From assembly GCF_012863495.1 (NCBI RefSeq), contig NZ_JAAVJL010000003.1:186001-250000 (forward strand): a DNA stretch of 64,000 bases. Direction: 5' to 3'. The translations under genes and the position numbers were made by a program. Within the stretch, counting starts at the first letter, position 1. Every line of letters starts with the position of its first letter. Positions 25,785-35,652 of this stretch are shown in pieces. The stretch comes from Pseudanabaena yagii GIHE-NHR1. Its GTDB lineage: Bacteria > Cyanobacteriota > Cyanobacteriia > Pseudanabaenales > Pseudanabaenaceae. The notes beneath the pieces were generated by a model. That model was given only the letters and a program-made list of their open reading frames with translations. It searched no databases and was not told where the DNA came from.

Positions 25785-25896
25785 GGTTCATCTACTTTAA
25801 TCATTGACGCTGACTTTTATTATACTAGTGAAAGATTAGTGTGTATATAGAATGAATTTAGGCTAAGATAGCAGAAGATTTTTAGGCTTGATAGCT

Positions 25897-28800
25897 ATGT
25901 CAAAGGGTGTGTGGGAAAGGCTATGGGATCTGATGAATACCAAGATCTCGATTAGTGAATTAACACAGGGAAGTGTTGACACTACTAAGACATTTTTGGA
26001 TTTATCTAAGGCATTAAACGAAAATAAGTCGCTTCCCGAATTAACGCCTTTAATTAGTCAGGTTTCTTCACTGCTAGATGTTTTGAATTTACCCATTGTG
26101 CAGGTGGTGGGAGCAGGACTGCCATTTGTCTCGATCGCTAGTAAGTTGTTGCAGTTTTATCTGAATAGCACTAAGGAAGATCCATCCTTAGAAGATTGTG
26201 TGGAACTGGTAGGACAGGCGGCTTATTTAGAGAGTTTTAAGAAGTTTTTTAGTGATGATGATGCTAATAAGCATTTGTTGGAGAAGTTAAATGAGGCAAA
26301 AGCCTCTGATCGCCTTCAGAAACAAATTGCACAATTTAGCAAGAGTCTTACTTTAACTGAGTCTGATGCTAGGACAGTTTTACTTTGCTTTCATGACTCG
26401 AAGTTGGCGGATGGGTTGACTCCTATTGTTTTGGCGCGATTGGTTGAGGCGGGGATCGAGGAGGGGCAAGCGAAGATTATTGTCGAGCGGATTTCGCGGA
26501 TGACACATCGGGATATTAAACCTGCGTTGGCGGAGATTAAGGACAAGGTGAAGAAGCTATCTGTGATTTATGGTAGTGAGTGGCAGCGTGAGATAGAAAC
26601 CTATGACAGCATCGATCGCTATTTAAAAGAGGTGATTGCTGAGAAGCCTAAAGAAAAAGTCTTTGAGGAGAATTTTGGATTTGAAGATATTTATGTGGAG
26701 TTGCAGGTTGAGGCGATCGCAAAAAATAACAACAATAGCGAACCTCAGTTCATCGAAGAATGGGCGTTAGGTTTACTCAATGATGAGAGCAAATCGGGAC
26801 AGGTGTTATTTATCCAAGGGGAACCGGGGCGGGGGAAGAGTGTGTTTTGTCGGATGTTTGCCGATCGCGTAAGGCGGGAGCTATATCCGATTTGGATTCC
26901 GATTTTAATTAGATTGCGGGATATTGACATCTCAGCATATGATTTTGATATTTTGCTGCGGAATTCGGTAAATACGGATTTTGCGCGGAGTGATAATGGC
27001 TGGTTGACGGATCGGAATACGCGATTTTTGTTTATTTTGGATGGGTTTGATGAACTTCTGTTACAACGTGGGCGCGATCGCAGTCTCAAGGATTTTCTAG
27101 AGCGTGTTTCTAGTTTTCAAGATGGTTGCAAAAATATTAAGGAGCGTGGACATCGGATCGTTATTACGGGTAGACCACTTGCGCTGTTTGGGATTGAGCG
27201 TGAGATGCGTCCCAATTTGGAACGGGTGAAAATCCTTGATATGAGTCCAGAAGTTCAGACGAGTTGGTTGAAGAAATGGGCGGTACTTAAAGGAGAATAT
27301 GCGGCTCAAAAATTTCAAGATTTTATTAGCGACGATCAATGTCCTGAGCAGGTAAAGACCTTGGCAAAAGAGCCATTGTTATTGTATCTATTGGCAGCGA
27401 TGCACGGGGATAATAGGTTTAAGATTGAGGACTTCCAGAAGGCGGGGAACAGTGCCAAAATTTTGATTTACGATGCGACTCTAGACTGGGTTTTGACCAA
27501 ACAGCGTAATGACAAACTTAATCCACGTTTGACAAGTTTAGATGTAGAAGATATTCGCGATATTTTGAAGGAGGCGGGTTTGTGTGTGGCTCAGTCTGGG
27601 GGAGAATGTGCTTCTTTGGAGGTGATTGAAGCAAGGTTAGCACCCGAACTAAAAAATGCTCTTGAGGATGCTCGGAAGGATCAAGATAAAGATACTTTGC
27701 CTGTGGCGTTGGCGACTTTTTATCTGAAGGCGGCGGATGGTAAAAATAATTCGATGGAGTTTCTGCATAAGAGTTTTGGTGAGTTTCTTTGTGCAGAGCG
27801 TTTGGTTGATAGTTTGTTGGCATGGTCGAGACAAAAGCCCGATCCACGCCGAGCTAGTCGCCAAGTTTTGGAAGTAGAGGATAAAGATTTAGAGTGGCAG
27901 GTTTACGATTTATTGGGATTTGGAGCGCTCACTTCTGAGATTGTGGAATATTTGGTGGCTTTGATTGAAAGGGAATTTAAAGGCAAAGACGATGATTTTG
28001 CAAGGCTGTTTGAGCGCTTATATGGGTTTTATTGGGCTTGGAGTGATGGGGACTTTATTGAGGCGGTTGAGTCAGATGGAGAGCCTATGCCACTTAGGAA
28101 AGCACGTTTGATGCAGAAGCAAGGTGTCGCGATCGGACAACGTAAGGTTGATGTTTATACAGGCTTGAATGTTTTGATCCTGATGTTTACTTTCCATCGT
28201 TATGCTCAAGCAAATTCAGAACTAAAAGACAAAGTTTCATTTCATCCTTGCAATTACAGTTCAAAAGATGACGCGATCGATCACCCAAGACAATTGCTCC
28301 GTATTATTGGTTATGGTCAATGCATTGAAGATGGTGGCTTTATCGAAATAGTCGGCAAATTTTTAAACAATGCAAACCTCAGTGAAGCAACACTGTGGAA
28401 CGCAGACCTCACTGGCGCAGACCTCATGCAAGCAAACCTCATGCAAGCAAACCTCTTGCAAGCAGAACTACATAGCGTAAATCTCATGCAAGCAAACCTC
28501 ATGCAAGCAAACTTCATTCAAGCAAACCTATTTAACGTAAATCTCATGCAAGCAAACCTATGTGAAGCAAACCTATGTGAAGCAAACCTCATGCAAGCAA
28601 ACCTCAGTGACGCAGACCTCAGTTACGCAGACCTCAGTGACGCAGACCTCAGTTACGCAGACCTCAGTTACGCAGACCTCAGTGACGCAAACCTTCGTGA
28701 CGCAGACCTCAGTGACGCAAACCTCAGTGACGCAAACCTTAGTAAAGCAAACCTTAGTAAAGCAAACCTTAATAAAGCAAACCTCAGTGGTGCAAACCTC

Positions 28801-29745
28801 AGTGGTGCAGACCTCAGTGACGTAAACCTCAGTGACATAAACCTCAGTAACGCAAACCTCAGTGGTACAGACCTCAGTTACGTAAACCTCAGTGGTGCAG
28901 ACCTCAGTTACGCAAACCTCAGTGGTGCAGACTTCAGTAAAGCAGACCTCAGTGGTGCAAACCTTAGTAAAGCAAACCTCAGTGACGCAAACCTTAGTGC
29001 ATACCTCAGTGGTGCAAACCTCAGTGACGCAAACCTCAGTGACGCAAACCTTAGTAACGCAGACCTTAGTAACGCAAACCTTAGTAACGCAGACCTCAGT
29101 GGTGCAAACCTCAATGACGCAATCCTCATTGGCGCAAACCTCCATGACGCAATCCTCAGTGGCGCAATCCTCAGTGGCGCAATCCTCAGTGGCGCAATCC
29201 TCTATCGCGCAAACCTCAGTTATATTTCATCAAATGAAGGTGCAATTTGGTCAAGCGCTAGAGGCTTAAATAAAGCAATTAATGTACCTGACGCTTTAGT
29301 TAGCAATCCGCAATTTAGAGCAGCAGTTTTGCTGGGCAATGGTTCAGATTTGGTTGTTTCTGGCAATGTGGATGGAGCAATTGCAGCTTATTCCGAAGCA
29401 CAAACAATCGATCCTAAATTGGAGATTTCTGCATTTTACTGGAATCGATTAGGCTGGTTTGGTAGCCTGCATAATCGCGCTACTGATGTTCTATTTGCCT
29501 GCGAGAAGGCTGTTGAATTAGAAAAATCTGCAAAACATCATAATACTCGTGGTCTAGCAAGAGCGTTAACTGGCAACTTGACTGGTGCAATTGAAGATTT
29601 TGAAGCTGCAATCAACAGTGGTGAACTTGAAGGAGAAATGTTAGAAAAGCGACAACATTGGCTTGAAGCTTTAAAATCTGGCATTAATCCATTTACACCC
29701 GAAAAACTAGAAGCATTGAGAGCTAGCGAGGAGGCAACATCATGA
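25897..29745 (+). CDS. NACHT NTPase with long pentapeptide-repeat region
   Basis: The protein is 1282 aa from ATG 25897 (a TTG three codons earlier is less likely). Residues 1-250 are helical and of unknown family ([20 protein letters not shown]). A NACHT domain follows, with Walker A GEPGRGKS (308-315) and Walker [11 protein letters not shown] (Asp382), then sensor ITGRP and the winged-helix end [15 protein letters not shown]. Residues about 826-1108 are some 55 pentapeptides of A(N/D)LSx type, which fold into a right-handed beta-helix. The last 165 residues are TPR-like. STAND NTPases of this sort are signal-triggered switches in bacterial anti-phage immunity, and the repeat half is expected to recognise the trigger or partner. 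The stop overlaps the next start (ATGA), so translation is coupled to the AAA ATPase. Target and effector are not visible. One repeat has four residues instead of five (LSAYLSG, at about 29005). Confidence 0.92.
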   Translation: MSKGVWERLWDLMNTKISISELTQGSVDTTKTFLDLSKALNENKSLPELTPLISQVSSLLDVLNLPIVQVVGAGLPFVSIASKLLQFYLNSTKEDPSLEDCVELVGQAAYLESFKKFFSDDDANKHLLEKLNEAKASDRLQKQIAQFSKSLTLTESDARTVLLCFHDSKLADGLTPIVLARLVEAGIEEGQAKIIVERISRMTHRDIKPALAEIKDKVKKLSVIYGSEWQREIETYDSIDRYLKEVIAEKPKEKVFEENFGFEDIYVELQVEAIAKNNNNSEPQFIEEWALGLLNDESKSGQVLFIQGEPGRGKSVFCRMFADRVRRELYPIWIPILIRLRDIDISAYDFDILLRNSVNTDFARSDNGWLTDRNTRFLFILDGFDELLLQRGRDRSLKDFLERVSSFQDGCKNIKERGHRIVITGRPLALFGIEREMRPNLERVKILDMSPEVQTSWLKKWAVLKGEYAAQKFQDFISDDQCPEQVKTLAKEPLLLYLLAAMHGDNRFKIEDFQKAGNSAKILIYDATLDWVLTKQRNDKLNPRLTSLDVEDIRDILKEAGLCVAQSGGECASLEVIEARLAPELKNALEDARKDQDKDTLPVALATFYLKAADGKNNSMEFLHKSFGEFLCAERLVDSLLAWSRQKPDPRRASRQVLEVEDKDLEWQVYDLLGFGALTSEIVEYLVALIEREFKGKDDDFARLFERLYGFYWAWSDGDFIEAVESDGEPMPLRKARLMQKQGVAIGQRKVDVYTGLNVLILMFTFHRYAQANSELKDKVSFHPCNYSSKDDAIDHPRQLLRIIGYGQCIEDGGFIEIVGKFLNNANLSEATLWNADLTGADLMQANLMQANLLQAELHSVNLMQANLMQANFIQANLFNVNLMQANLCEANLCEANLMQANLSDADLSYADLSDADLSYADLSYADLSDANLRDADLSDANLSDANLSKANLSKANLNKANLSGANLSGADLSDVNLSDINLSNANLSGTDLSYVNLSGADLSYANLSGADFSKADLSGANLSKANLSDANLSAYLSGANLSDANLSDANLSNADLSNANLSNADLSGANLNDAILIGANLHDAILSGAILSGAILSGAILYRANLSYISSNEGAIWSSARGLNKAINVPDALVSNPQFRAAVLLGNGSDLVVSGNVDGAIAAYSEAQTIDPKLEISAFYWNRLGWFGSLHNRATDVLFACEKAVELEKSAKHHNTRGLARALTGNLTGAIEDFEAAINSGELEGEMLEKRQHWLEALKSGINPFTPEKLEALRASEEATS
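28372..29217 (+). repeat. 15-nt tandem repeats encoding the pentapeptide helix
   Basis: The DNA repeats the unit AACCTCAGTGACGCA with little variation, about 55 times. The near identity at synonymous sites shows recent expansion by slippage or recombination and explains why unrelated frames on both strands also stay open here. It is coding sequence of the NACHT gene and not a CRISPR array. Confidence 0.9.
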
Positions 29746-31013
29746 ACATAAAATGTATTAGCGAAGTCACCGCCCAAAGATATAAAAATCTTGATTTAGA
29801 GCAAGGTTTAAAACTTAGCGAAGGATTAAACATCTTTATTGGTTCTAATGGCTCTGGCAAAAGTAATTTTATTACATTACTCAATTTCTTAAAAGAGAGT
29901 ATTTCTGGCAATGCTTTCCTAGACAGCAACGGAGCATCAAGATTCATACAAGCTATATCTAATCTAGGTGATTCAAGGATATTAAATGCACGATATTTAT
30001 TGCCAGAAAAAGTCAATCTGTCATTTAGCTTTGTTACCGAAAATACTAACAATAAACTAAAACTCAATCTTTCCATCCTTTGCTCAGACAAAATTTTTCC
30101 ATACATATCTGAAGAGTCCTTGTTACAAGTTAGCGATCTTCATGGGAGTGCTTTTTATTATCACTTTCCATATCAATCAAATGATTATGGAGCTATTTTT
30201 GAACCTCAAGATAATTCCCATTACGCAAAATCAAAAATAGTTCAAACCAAAGAAATCTCTTTATCAATTATCCCAAGCTTATTAGAGAATATAGAAAACC
30301 CTCCAAATCTTAAACCTTTGTACAGTGTTTGTCGTCAGATTATTAATCTTGTAGCTGATTGGCAATTTTACAGTGCTAATAATATGAATCTTAAAGAGAT
30401 TCGTAATGCAGAACCAGAAATTGGATCTCCAGAGAAATATCTCAATCCTGACTGTGAAAACCTCGCCCTAGTCCTAGACAATCTCATCCAAGAAAGCATC
30501 GACTTTGAAGACCAACTCAACGTCATCATGCGCGACATCGTGCCACAAACAAAACGCATTCGCCCCATCAGAACAGGTAGAACCAGAATTAGCATTGAAT
30601 GGCATTTACAAAATACCAAACGTCCCCTATACCTTGATGAAATGTCCGATGGCACAGTCAGAATGCTATGTTGGGCAATCATCCTCAACTCTCCTAACTT
30701 ACCCTCCCTCATCGTCATTGACGAGCCAGAAGTCGGCTTACACGTTCAATGGTTGAGCTATCTCGCTGAATGGATAAAAAACGCCGCCGCTAGAACACAG
30801 GTGATCATCACCACCCATAGCCCCGACCTATTAGATAAATTTACAGACCGTCTCGAAAATGTCCATGTCTTTGAAGCCTCCAACCCAGAGCAAACTCTAT
30901 TCCATGTCAAAACCCTATCCAAAGAACGCCTCCAAGATCGTCTAGATGAAGGATGGGAACTTGGCGATCTTTATCGGGTAGGTGAACCTGAAGTCGGAGG
31001 CTGGGCGCTGTGA
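29742..31013 (+). CDS. ABC/OLD-like AAA ATPase (AAA_21 type)
   Basis: The 423-aa protein has Walker A GSNGSGKS (34-41) in [20 protein letters not shown], an SMC/RecF-like N-terminus. The distal half holds the signature-like [15 protein letters not shown], Walker [13 protein letters not shown] (Asp327-Glu328) and switch His359 in [12 protein letters not shown]. There is no TOPRIM domain at the C-terminus, unlike OLD nucleases. Such split ATPases pair with a separate nuclease or effector, as in PARIS (AriA with AriB) and related systems. The ATG overlaps the NACHT stop by 4 bp, and its own stop TGA overlaps the GTG of the DUF4276 gene. It is thus the middle gene of a coupled three-gene unit. 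It may be the regulator that holds the DUF4276 protein in check. Confidence 0.9.
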   Translation: MNIKCISEVTAQRYKNLDLEQGLKLSEGLNIFIGSNGSGKSNFITLLNFLKESISGNAFLDSNGASRFIQAISNLGDSRILNARYLLPEKVNLSFSFVTENTNNKLKLNLSILCSDKIFPYISEESLLQVSDLHGSAFYYHFPYQSNDYGAIFEPQDNSHYAKSKIVQTKEISLSIIPSLLENIENPPNLKPLYSVCRQIINLVADWQFYSANNMNLKEIRNAEPEIGSPEKYLNPDCENLALVLDNLIQESIDFEDQLNVIMRDIVPQTKRIRPIRTGRTRISIEWHLQNTKRPLYLDEMSDGTVRMLCWAIILNSPNLPSLIVIDEPEVGLHVQWLSYLAEWIKNAAARTQVIITTHSPDLLDKFTDRLENVHVFEASNPEQTLFHVKTLSKERLQDRLDEGWELGDLYRVGEPEVGGWAL

Positions 31014-31780
31014 TCGTATGGGTATTTGCAGGAGGTGGACAATCGGAAATATCAGGACTACTTCCCTACTTACGCAGAGAATTTCCAAATTGTGACTTCC
31101 AAAGAGTGACACCAGTTAGTAATAAGGAAGGAATCAAACCCAACAAACTAGGTGCAAAACCTAAGACGGATCGAGCATCTCAAGCCTTAACAGGCAAGTC
31201 ATTGCTCAAAGAAATTGAAGAGAGATTAAATCATAAATTCAGATTAAATGATCCCATGTGCGATCTCATTTTGATTTTTGACGATCTCGACTATCCATCC
31301 CAAGGCACTAACGATCCAAACGAGTTCTGTCAACAGAAATCTCAAGAATTTGGAGATCTCCTCAATCAAGTATGGCAAAATAACCCCAACATTCCGCCAG
31401 TTAATCACATCATCGGATTCGCCAAGCCAGAATTAGAGTCTTGGGTGATAGCCGATTGGGATCAAACTTTAGCCAGAGATCCCGACTTTCGTGATAAATG
31501 TAAGGCAATGCAGCACTGGCTCGTAAGCGATCGCCAACTATCCTTTAAAGATCCTGAAGATTTTGGGCTAGATCCCGCATTTCCCCAGAGCTATCATCAA
31601 AAACTTTCCAACGCGATTATCCAAGCTTCAGAACAAAAAGAAGGAATGAGATATTCCAAACAACTGCATACCGCCCGTTTTATCAAGCAACTTGACTCGG
31701 CGATCGCCCAACAAAAATGTCCAGAATTCCGCAAATTTTTCACCAGCCTATCACGGCTCACAAGTCCATCAAAGAGCTAA
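31010..31780 (+). CDS. DUF4276-like protein with TOPRIM-like acidic residues
   Basis: The 256-aa protein starts at GTG 31010 (overlap GTGA with the ATPase stop). Motifs are VFAGGGQSEISGLLPYLRRE (Glu13), DLILIFDDLDYPSQG (Asp92-x-Asp94) and GFAKPELESWVIADW (Glu141, Glu143), the last being the DUF4276 signature. C-terminal GMRYSKQLHTARFIKQLDSA and PEFRKFFTSL also fit. A Glu near the N-terminus followed by a DxD is the TOPRIM arrangement, suggesting a metal-dependent nuclease or related phosphoryl chemistry. The partner ATPase upstream makes an effector role likely. The family assignment is by eye and the nuclease role is inference. Confidence 0.75.
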   Translation: MIVWVFAGGGQSEISGLLPYLRREFPNCDFQRVTPVSNKEGIKPNKLGAKPKTDRASQALTGKSLLKEIEERLNHKFRLNDPMCDLILIFDDLDYPSQGTNDPNEFCQQKSQEFGDLLNQVWQNNPNIPPVNHIIGFAKPELESWVIADWDQTLARDPDFRDKCKAMQHWLVSDRQLSFKDPEDFGLDPAFPQSYHQKLSNAIIQASEQKEGMRYSKQLHTARFIKQLDSAIAQQKCPEFRKFFTSLSRLTSPSKS

Positions 31781-31861
31781 CTGCTAAGCGCTAACAGCTA
31801 ACTGCTATACCCCAAAGCCAATCAAGACTACAATCTTAGATGAATTAAGAATTTAAGCATC

Positions 31862-32683
31862 ATGTTTCAACCCCAAGCCGCAATCATCGCTGACAGCATT
31901 AACTTAACAGGCGATCGCCTGACCACCTTTGTGCTGACCTACCACCGCATGATTCACTCAGAATTCATGACCCATCGAATGCTCAGCAAAAACAGCAGCA
32001 GTAGTCGAGCCATTCCCGTCGAGAAAATGATCAAACTCGTCGAGAGTCAAGAAGTCTATCCATTACATTGGGGCAAAAATCAAAAGGGAATGTCCGCCCA
32101 AACCGAAGTAACCGAAGCTGAAATCCAAGCCGCCGCAGCAGTATGGCAAGAAGCCAGACTCGATGCAATCCGTCATGCGCGGCGACTAGTGGACATTGGT
32201 ATTCATAAACAAGTGGTTAATCGCCTTTTGGAACCATTCTCCACAATTACCGTAATTTGTTCGGGAACCGAATATCAAAACTTCTTTGAACAACGCTGTC
32301 ATCCTGACGCACAGCCTGAAATTCAAGATTTAGCTAATAAAATGAAAGCTGCCTATGATGCGAGTCAACCAAAGCAATTAAACTCAGGAGAATGGCATTT
32401 GCCACTGATTAAGCAAGAGGATATTGACGAAATTAGCGATATTCATGAATTAGTGAAAGTTGCCGTGGGACGCTGTGCTAGAGTCAGTTATCTCAATCAT
32501 GATGGGGTGCGTAGTCTAGCCGATGATGTGAAACTGCACGATCGCCTATTAACTTCTAAACCTGCTCACCTATCACCCTTTGAGCATGTCGCAAGTGCCC
32601 TTCCTAATTCTGAGAAACGCGCCAATTTTACTGGTTTCCAAGCCTATCGATTTGATCTAGAACGTAATAAGCTCAGGAAGTGA
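31862..32683 (+). CDS. thyX: FAD-dependent thymidylate synthase, variant motif
   Basis: The 273-aa protein opens with DRLTTFVLTYHRMIHSEFM and carries THRMLSKNSSSSRAIPVEKM. This fits the ThyX signature RHRxxSxNExSxR at residues 37-49, with Arg37 replaced by Thr and Glu45 by Ser. HSEFMTHR is conserved in a long ThyX subgroup also found in phages. ThyX makes dTMP from dUMP using methylene-THF, FAD and NADPH. The gene stands 81 bp after the DUF4276 gene. Its TGA lies inside the left inverted repeat of a MITE-like element, so the natural C-terminus may have been shortened slightly. It is probably the cell's thymidylate synthase, together with dut at 24.7 kb. Confidence 0.78.
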   Translation: MFQPQAAIIADSINLTGDRLTTFVLTYHRMIHSEFMTHRMLSKNSSSSRAIPVEKMIKLVESQEVYPLHWGKNQKGMSAQTEVTEAEIQAAAAVWQEARLDAIRHARRLVDIGIHKQVVNRLLEPFSTITVICSGTEYQNFFEQRCHPDAQPEIQDLANKMKAAYDASQPKQLNSGEWHLPLIKQEDIDEISDIHELVKVAVGRCARVSYLNHDGVRSLADDVKLHDRLLTSKPAHLSPFEHVASALPNSEKRANFTGFQAYRFDLERNKLRK

Positions 32684-32850
32684 TGTTATGTGGAATGTAG
32701 ATGATAGACATCTTGCTGCTAGCCAAGCAGGGCAACCACGGGGGGATTGCCCCTACCCCAAATACAATATAGATTACGTAGGGGCTGTGCCCCCCGTGCC
32801 AGCCCAAGACTCTGGCTATGACAGAAATTCCTTCCCCGCAACATCCGTTA
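32680..32850. repeat. MITE-like repeat, family 2, copy 1
   Basis: The ends GATGTTATGTGGAA and TTCCCCGCAACATC (imperfect complements) enclose GGGCAACCACGGGGGGATTG and a matching inner arm GGGGCTGTGCCCCCCGTGCC. The same arrangement recurs at 54905 and, inverted, at 55225. The left end contains the thyX stop codon. No gene is present. Confidence 0.75.
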
Positions 32851-32873
32851 GTAAATAAACATCAAGATTCTCA

Positions 32874-34130
32874 ATGTCTCGTCCTAAAACAGCTAAATCT
32901 GGCAAAAAAGGATTTTCCCGATCGCCAATATCCATAGAGTTAAGCGCTTGCTTGATTGTCAAAAACGAGGAGCAGCGCATACCAAAATGCTTGGATAGTC
33001 TACGATCGCTTGCCGATGAAATCATTGTCGTCGATACAGGATCAAGCGATCGCACTATCTCTATTGCCAAAAAATATCAGGCGCGAGTATTTCACTTTGA
33101 GTGGTGTGATGATTTTGCACAGGCGCGGAACTATGCGATCGCACAGGCTAAGGGTAAATGGATTTTAGTAATTGATGCTGATGAAGTTTTAGAGCAAAGT
33201 GCGATCGCCATTTTGCAAGAGGTGATGCAACAGGATGATTGTTTAGCCGTAAATTTGATGCGATCGGAAATTGGCGCGAAGCAAGCCCCCTATTCCCTCA
33301 TCTTACGTCTATTCCGCAATCATCCTGAGATTACCTTTACGGGCATCTATCATGAATCCATTGATCAATCGGTAGCATCATGGCAGTCAAAAGAACCACA
33401 TTGGAGAATCCTCAATGTGGAAGTTCCTGTCTTGTTGCATTATGGCTATATGGATAGCGAAATTCAACTCAGGGATAAGTATGAGTTTGCTCAAAGGTTA
33501 ATGCACAAGCATTTGGAAGAATTTCCAGAGGATAGTTATATGCTCAATAAACTAGGGGCTTTGTATATCAATAACCCCGATAGTGATCGCGATTTTGGGA
33601 TTTCTCTATTACAAAAGGGCTTATCATTAATTGATGATACCGATCAACAGAACTTAACTCGCTGTGAGATTTATTACCATTTGGGGCTTGCCTATCAGCA
33701 AAATGAGGATTGGGAATTAGCGAAACAAGCTTATAACCAAGTCATCGAGCTTGATGTTCCCAATCTCGTCAAATTATCTGCTTATGTCAATTTAGGAAAT
33801 ATCTATCAAGAGCTTAATCAAAAGGAAGCGATCGCCTATTTTGAAAAGGTTACTCAAATTGCGCCTAACTTTGCTCAAGGACATTTTAATTATGGAATTG
33901 CGCTCAAAACTTCAGGACGTTTTATCGAAGCGATCGCCGCTTATCAAAAGGCTATTTCTCTAGAACCAGACTATGCTGATGCCCATCAAAATTTGGGTGT
34001 GGTGCTGATGAAGGCGGGATATTTCCCAGAAGCGATCGCCTCTTTTACTAAAGCCATTAAACTCCATGAGCAGCAACAAAATTACGAAACTGCGGCAATA
34101 TTGCGATCGGCGTTGCAGGAGTTCCAATAA
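32874..34130 (+). CDS. Family 2 glycosyltransferase with C-terminal TPRs
   Basis: The 418-aa protein has a GT2 domain (residues 20-240) with SACLIVKNEEQRIPKCLDSL, EIIVVDTGSSDRTISIAK (nucleotide-sugar binding) and WILVIDADEVLEQ (the D-x-D-type metal site). At least three tetratricopeptide repeats follow (residues about 265-410, for example GRFIEAIAAYQKAISLEPDY). The layout GT2-TPR is common in cyanobacteria, where the TPRs may dock partners in surface glycan synthesis; acceptor and sugar are unknown. A bidirectional hairpin terminator separates it from the convergent gene. Confidence 0.9.
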   Translation: MSRPKTAKSGKKGFSRSPISIELSACLIVKNEEQRIPKCLDSLRSLADEIIVVDTGSSDRTISIAKKYQARVFHFEWCDDFAQARNYAIAQAKGKWILVIDADEVLEQSAIAILQEVMQQDDCLAVNLMRSEIGAKQAPYSLILRLFRNHPEITFTGIYHESIDQSVASWQSKEPHWRILNVEVPVLLHYGYMDSEIQLRDKYEFAQRLMHKHLEEFPEDSYMLNKLGALYINNPDSDRDFGISLLQKGLSLIDDTDQQNLTRCEIYYHLGLAYQQNEDWELAKQAYNQVIELDVPNLVKLSAYVNLGNIYQELNQKEAIAYFEKVTQIAPNFAQGHFNYGIALKTSGRFIEAIAAYQKAISLEPDYADAHQNLGVVLMKAGYFPEAIASFTKAIKLHEQQQNYETAAILRSALQEFQ

Positions 34131-34160
34131 AGATTTTGGCTTAGCTAAAATCTTTATTGG
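34124..34160. terminator. Bidirectional hairpin between convergent genes
   Basis: The 14-nt arms CCAATAAAGATTTT and AAAATCTTTATTGG enclose a 9-nt loop. They include the last codons of the GT2 gene and of the DUF2459 gene on the other strand, so one hairpin ends both transcripts. Confidence 0.75.
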
Positions 34161-34813
34161 GGTTTTAGTTGTTCGGCAAGATTTTTGGCTAACAGAGCGC
34201 GATTAGGACAGATAGAAACCCCTGCTTGACGCAAAGCTTCGGCAGCCCATGTGTTGCAGTTAAACAAAGAGAAATATCTAGGAACTGCTGCATAAAAATT
34301 GCTCACCCCATACTGCCCCTTACCGATCGCTGCTAAGCGATCGCCTGTTTCATTTACCGAAAAAGTCTGTTTCACATAGGTAAATAAATTTTGAAACCCG
34401 ACTTCCGATAATTCAATTTTAAAAACGGGAAATTTGAAAAATTGTTCGGGTGATTCTACAAAGCTTGCTACATGCATCACGCTATCCGATGGAATAAAAA
34501 CTGCTCGCAGCATCGAAGGAATTGATTGATCGCCTGCAAAATAAAATTGGCGATCGCCCCATCCCACTTCCACAAATGGCGCATCCTTCCATGCTTCTGC
34601 TCCAAAGTTCTCTTTATCACGTTGCGCCCATGCTAAGCCTGAATGCCAGTCATGCTGCACAAAATAAATTGTCCGAGTCTTGGCATTGGGGGGTGGTGGA
34701 AACAGTCCCGCAACAGGGCTAGGGCAATAGAGAAAATAACTAGCGATCGCTACTGCAATCCCCAATAACACGCCTAACAATATCGCAATTTTTCTTTTGC
34801 GGGACACGATCAA
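34154..34813 (-). CDS. DUF2459 (TIGR02117) membrane-anchored protein
   Basis: The 219-aa protein has an N-terminal membrane anchor (KIAILLGVLLGIAVAIASYF) and an extracytoplasmic domain with YFVQHDWHSGLAWAQRDKE, VEVGWGDRQFYF and FNCNTWAAEALRQAG. His, Trp and Cys in these blocks are conserved and resemble a cysteine-peptidase layout, though no activity is known for the family. It is convergent with the GT2 gene. No neighbour suggests a pathway. Confidence 0.82.
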   Translation of the reverse strand: MIVSRKRKIAILLGVLLGIAVAIASYFLYCPSPVAGLFPPPPNAKTRTIYFVQHDWHSGLAWAQRDKENFGAEAWKDAPFVEVGWGDRQFYFAGDQSIPSMLRAVFIPSDSVMHVASFVESPEQFFKFPVFKIELSEVGFQNLFTYVKQTFSVNETGDRLAAIGKGQYGVSNFYAAVPRYFSLFNCNTWAAEALRQAGVSICPNRALLAKNLAEQLKPQ

Positions 34814-34945
34814 CTTTAAAGCTATTTATCTAATCTCTAATTATCATAAAGCTTAAAGAACCGATTTTTGATGTACCTTTACCACGCCCAAAAGCTGCTT
34901 ATTGCAAGTTAAAATAAACCAAATCCTCTCTTATGGAGTTGTGCT

Positions 34946-35620
34946 ATGGTTTCGCAGCTAACCATCTCATCAACTGAAGTTATTTACCCCGAAAGCGATG
35001 GGCAACCCATGGCAAGCAATACCACGCATTTTATTTGGATCGTCACAATCAAAGAAAATCTTGACTGGTTCTTTAGTCAAAATCAAAATAGCGATCTCAA
35101 GATTTTTGTTGCAGGGGATTTGTTGTGGTATCCAGTCGAAGGACGTAATGATCTCTCCACTGCTCCCGATATCATGGTTGCGATCGGTAGACCAAGGGGA
35201 CATCGCGGCTCTTACAAACAATGGCTAGAAGATAATATTGCTCCACAGATTGTATTTGAGATTCTCTCTCCATCTAATACGAAAGAAGAGATGGATAAGA
35301 AACTCCTATTTTACGATCGCTATGGAGTGCAGGAGTATTACATTTATGACTACGAAGCCAACCGCTTATTAGTGTGGTTGAGGCAAAGTGATAGCCTATC
35401 ACCTCTGGTTATTGTGCGAGGGTGGCAAAGCCCCAGATTAGGAATTCAGTTTGAAATTACCGATGAAACCTTAAAAATGTTTCATGCCGATGGGACTCCG
35501 TTTTTAAATTATGCCGAAATCCAAGATTTACTCGTCCAAGAGCGCCAACGTGCTGATGCGGAAAAACAACGTGCTGATCGCCTTGAGGCAAAACTGAGAG
35601 AATTGGGAATTGAGCCATAA
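34946..35620 (+). CDS. Uma2 family (DUF820) protein
   Basis: The 224-aa protein contains STAPDIMVAIGRPRGHRGSY (catalytic Asp), QIVFEILSPSNTKEEM (Glu-x-Leu-Ser-Pro), YGVQEYYIYDYEANRLLVWL and a C-terminal coiled coil (QERQRADAEKQRADRLEAKL). Uma2 proteins have the PD-(D/E)xK nuclease fold. This one belongs to the longer coiled-coil subgroup, unlike the shorter one at 25197. The role is not known. A strong hairpin follows the stop and also closes the convergent chlD. Confidence 0.88.
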   Translation: MVSQLTISSTEVIYPESDGQPMASNTTHFIWIVTIKENLDWFFSQNQNSDLKIFVAGDLLWYPVEGRNDLSTAPDIMVAIGRPRGHRGSYKQWLEDNIAPQIVFEILSPSNTKEEMDKKLLFYDRYGVQEYYIYDYEANRLLVWLRQSDSLSPLVIVRGWQSPRLGIQFEITDETLKMFHADGTPFLNYAEIQDLLVQERQRADAEKQRADRLEAKLRELGIEP

Positions 35621-35652
35621 ATAAGAAAGGGTGCAAAGCACCCTTTCTTATT
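35620..35652. terminator. Bidirectional hairpin terminator, Uma2 / chlD
   Basis: 15-nt perfect arms AATAAGAAAGGGTGC and GCACCCTTTCTTATT with loop AAA lie at the junction of two convergent genes. It starts at the Uma2 stop codon and ends at the chlD stop. Confidence 0.85.

Noticed and set aside
28573..29145. 190-aa minus-strand frame rich in EVCVTEVC and plus-strand frames of TQTSV repeats across the pentapeptide region
   Set aside because: They are other frames of the same 15-nt tandem repeat; the repeat keeps every frame open, and only the NACHT frame continues into real domains on both sides.
28372..29217. Possible CRISPR-like array
   Set aside because: The unit is 15 nt, contiguous and in frame with no unique spacers; it encodes pentapeptides.
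25197..35620. Uma2 proteins as members of the defence operon
   Set aside because: One is divergent and the other 3 kb downstream behind several unrelated genes. Uma2 genes occur all over cyanobacterial genomes, so proximity is not informative.
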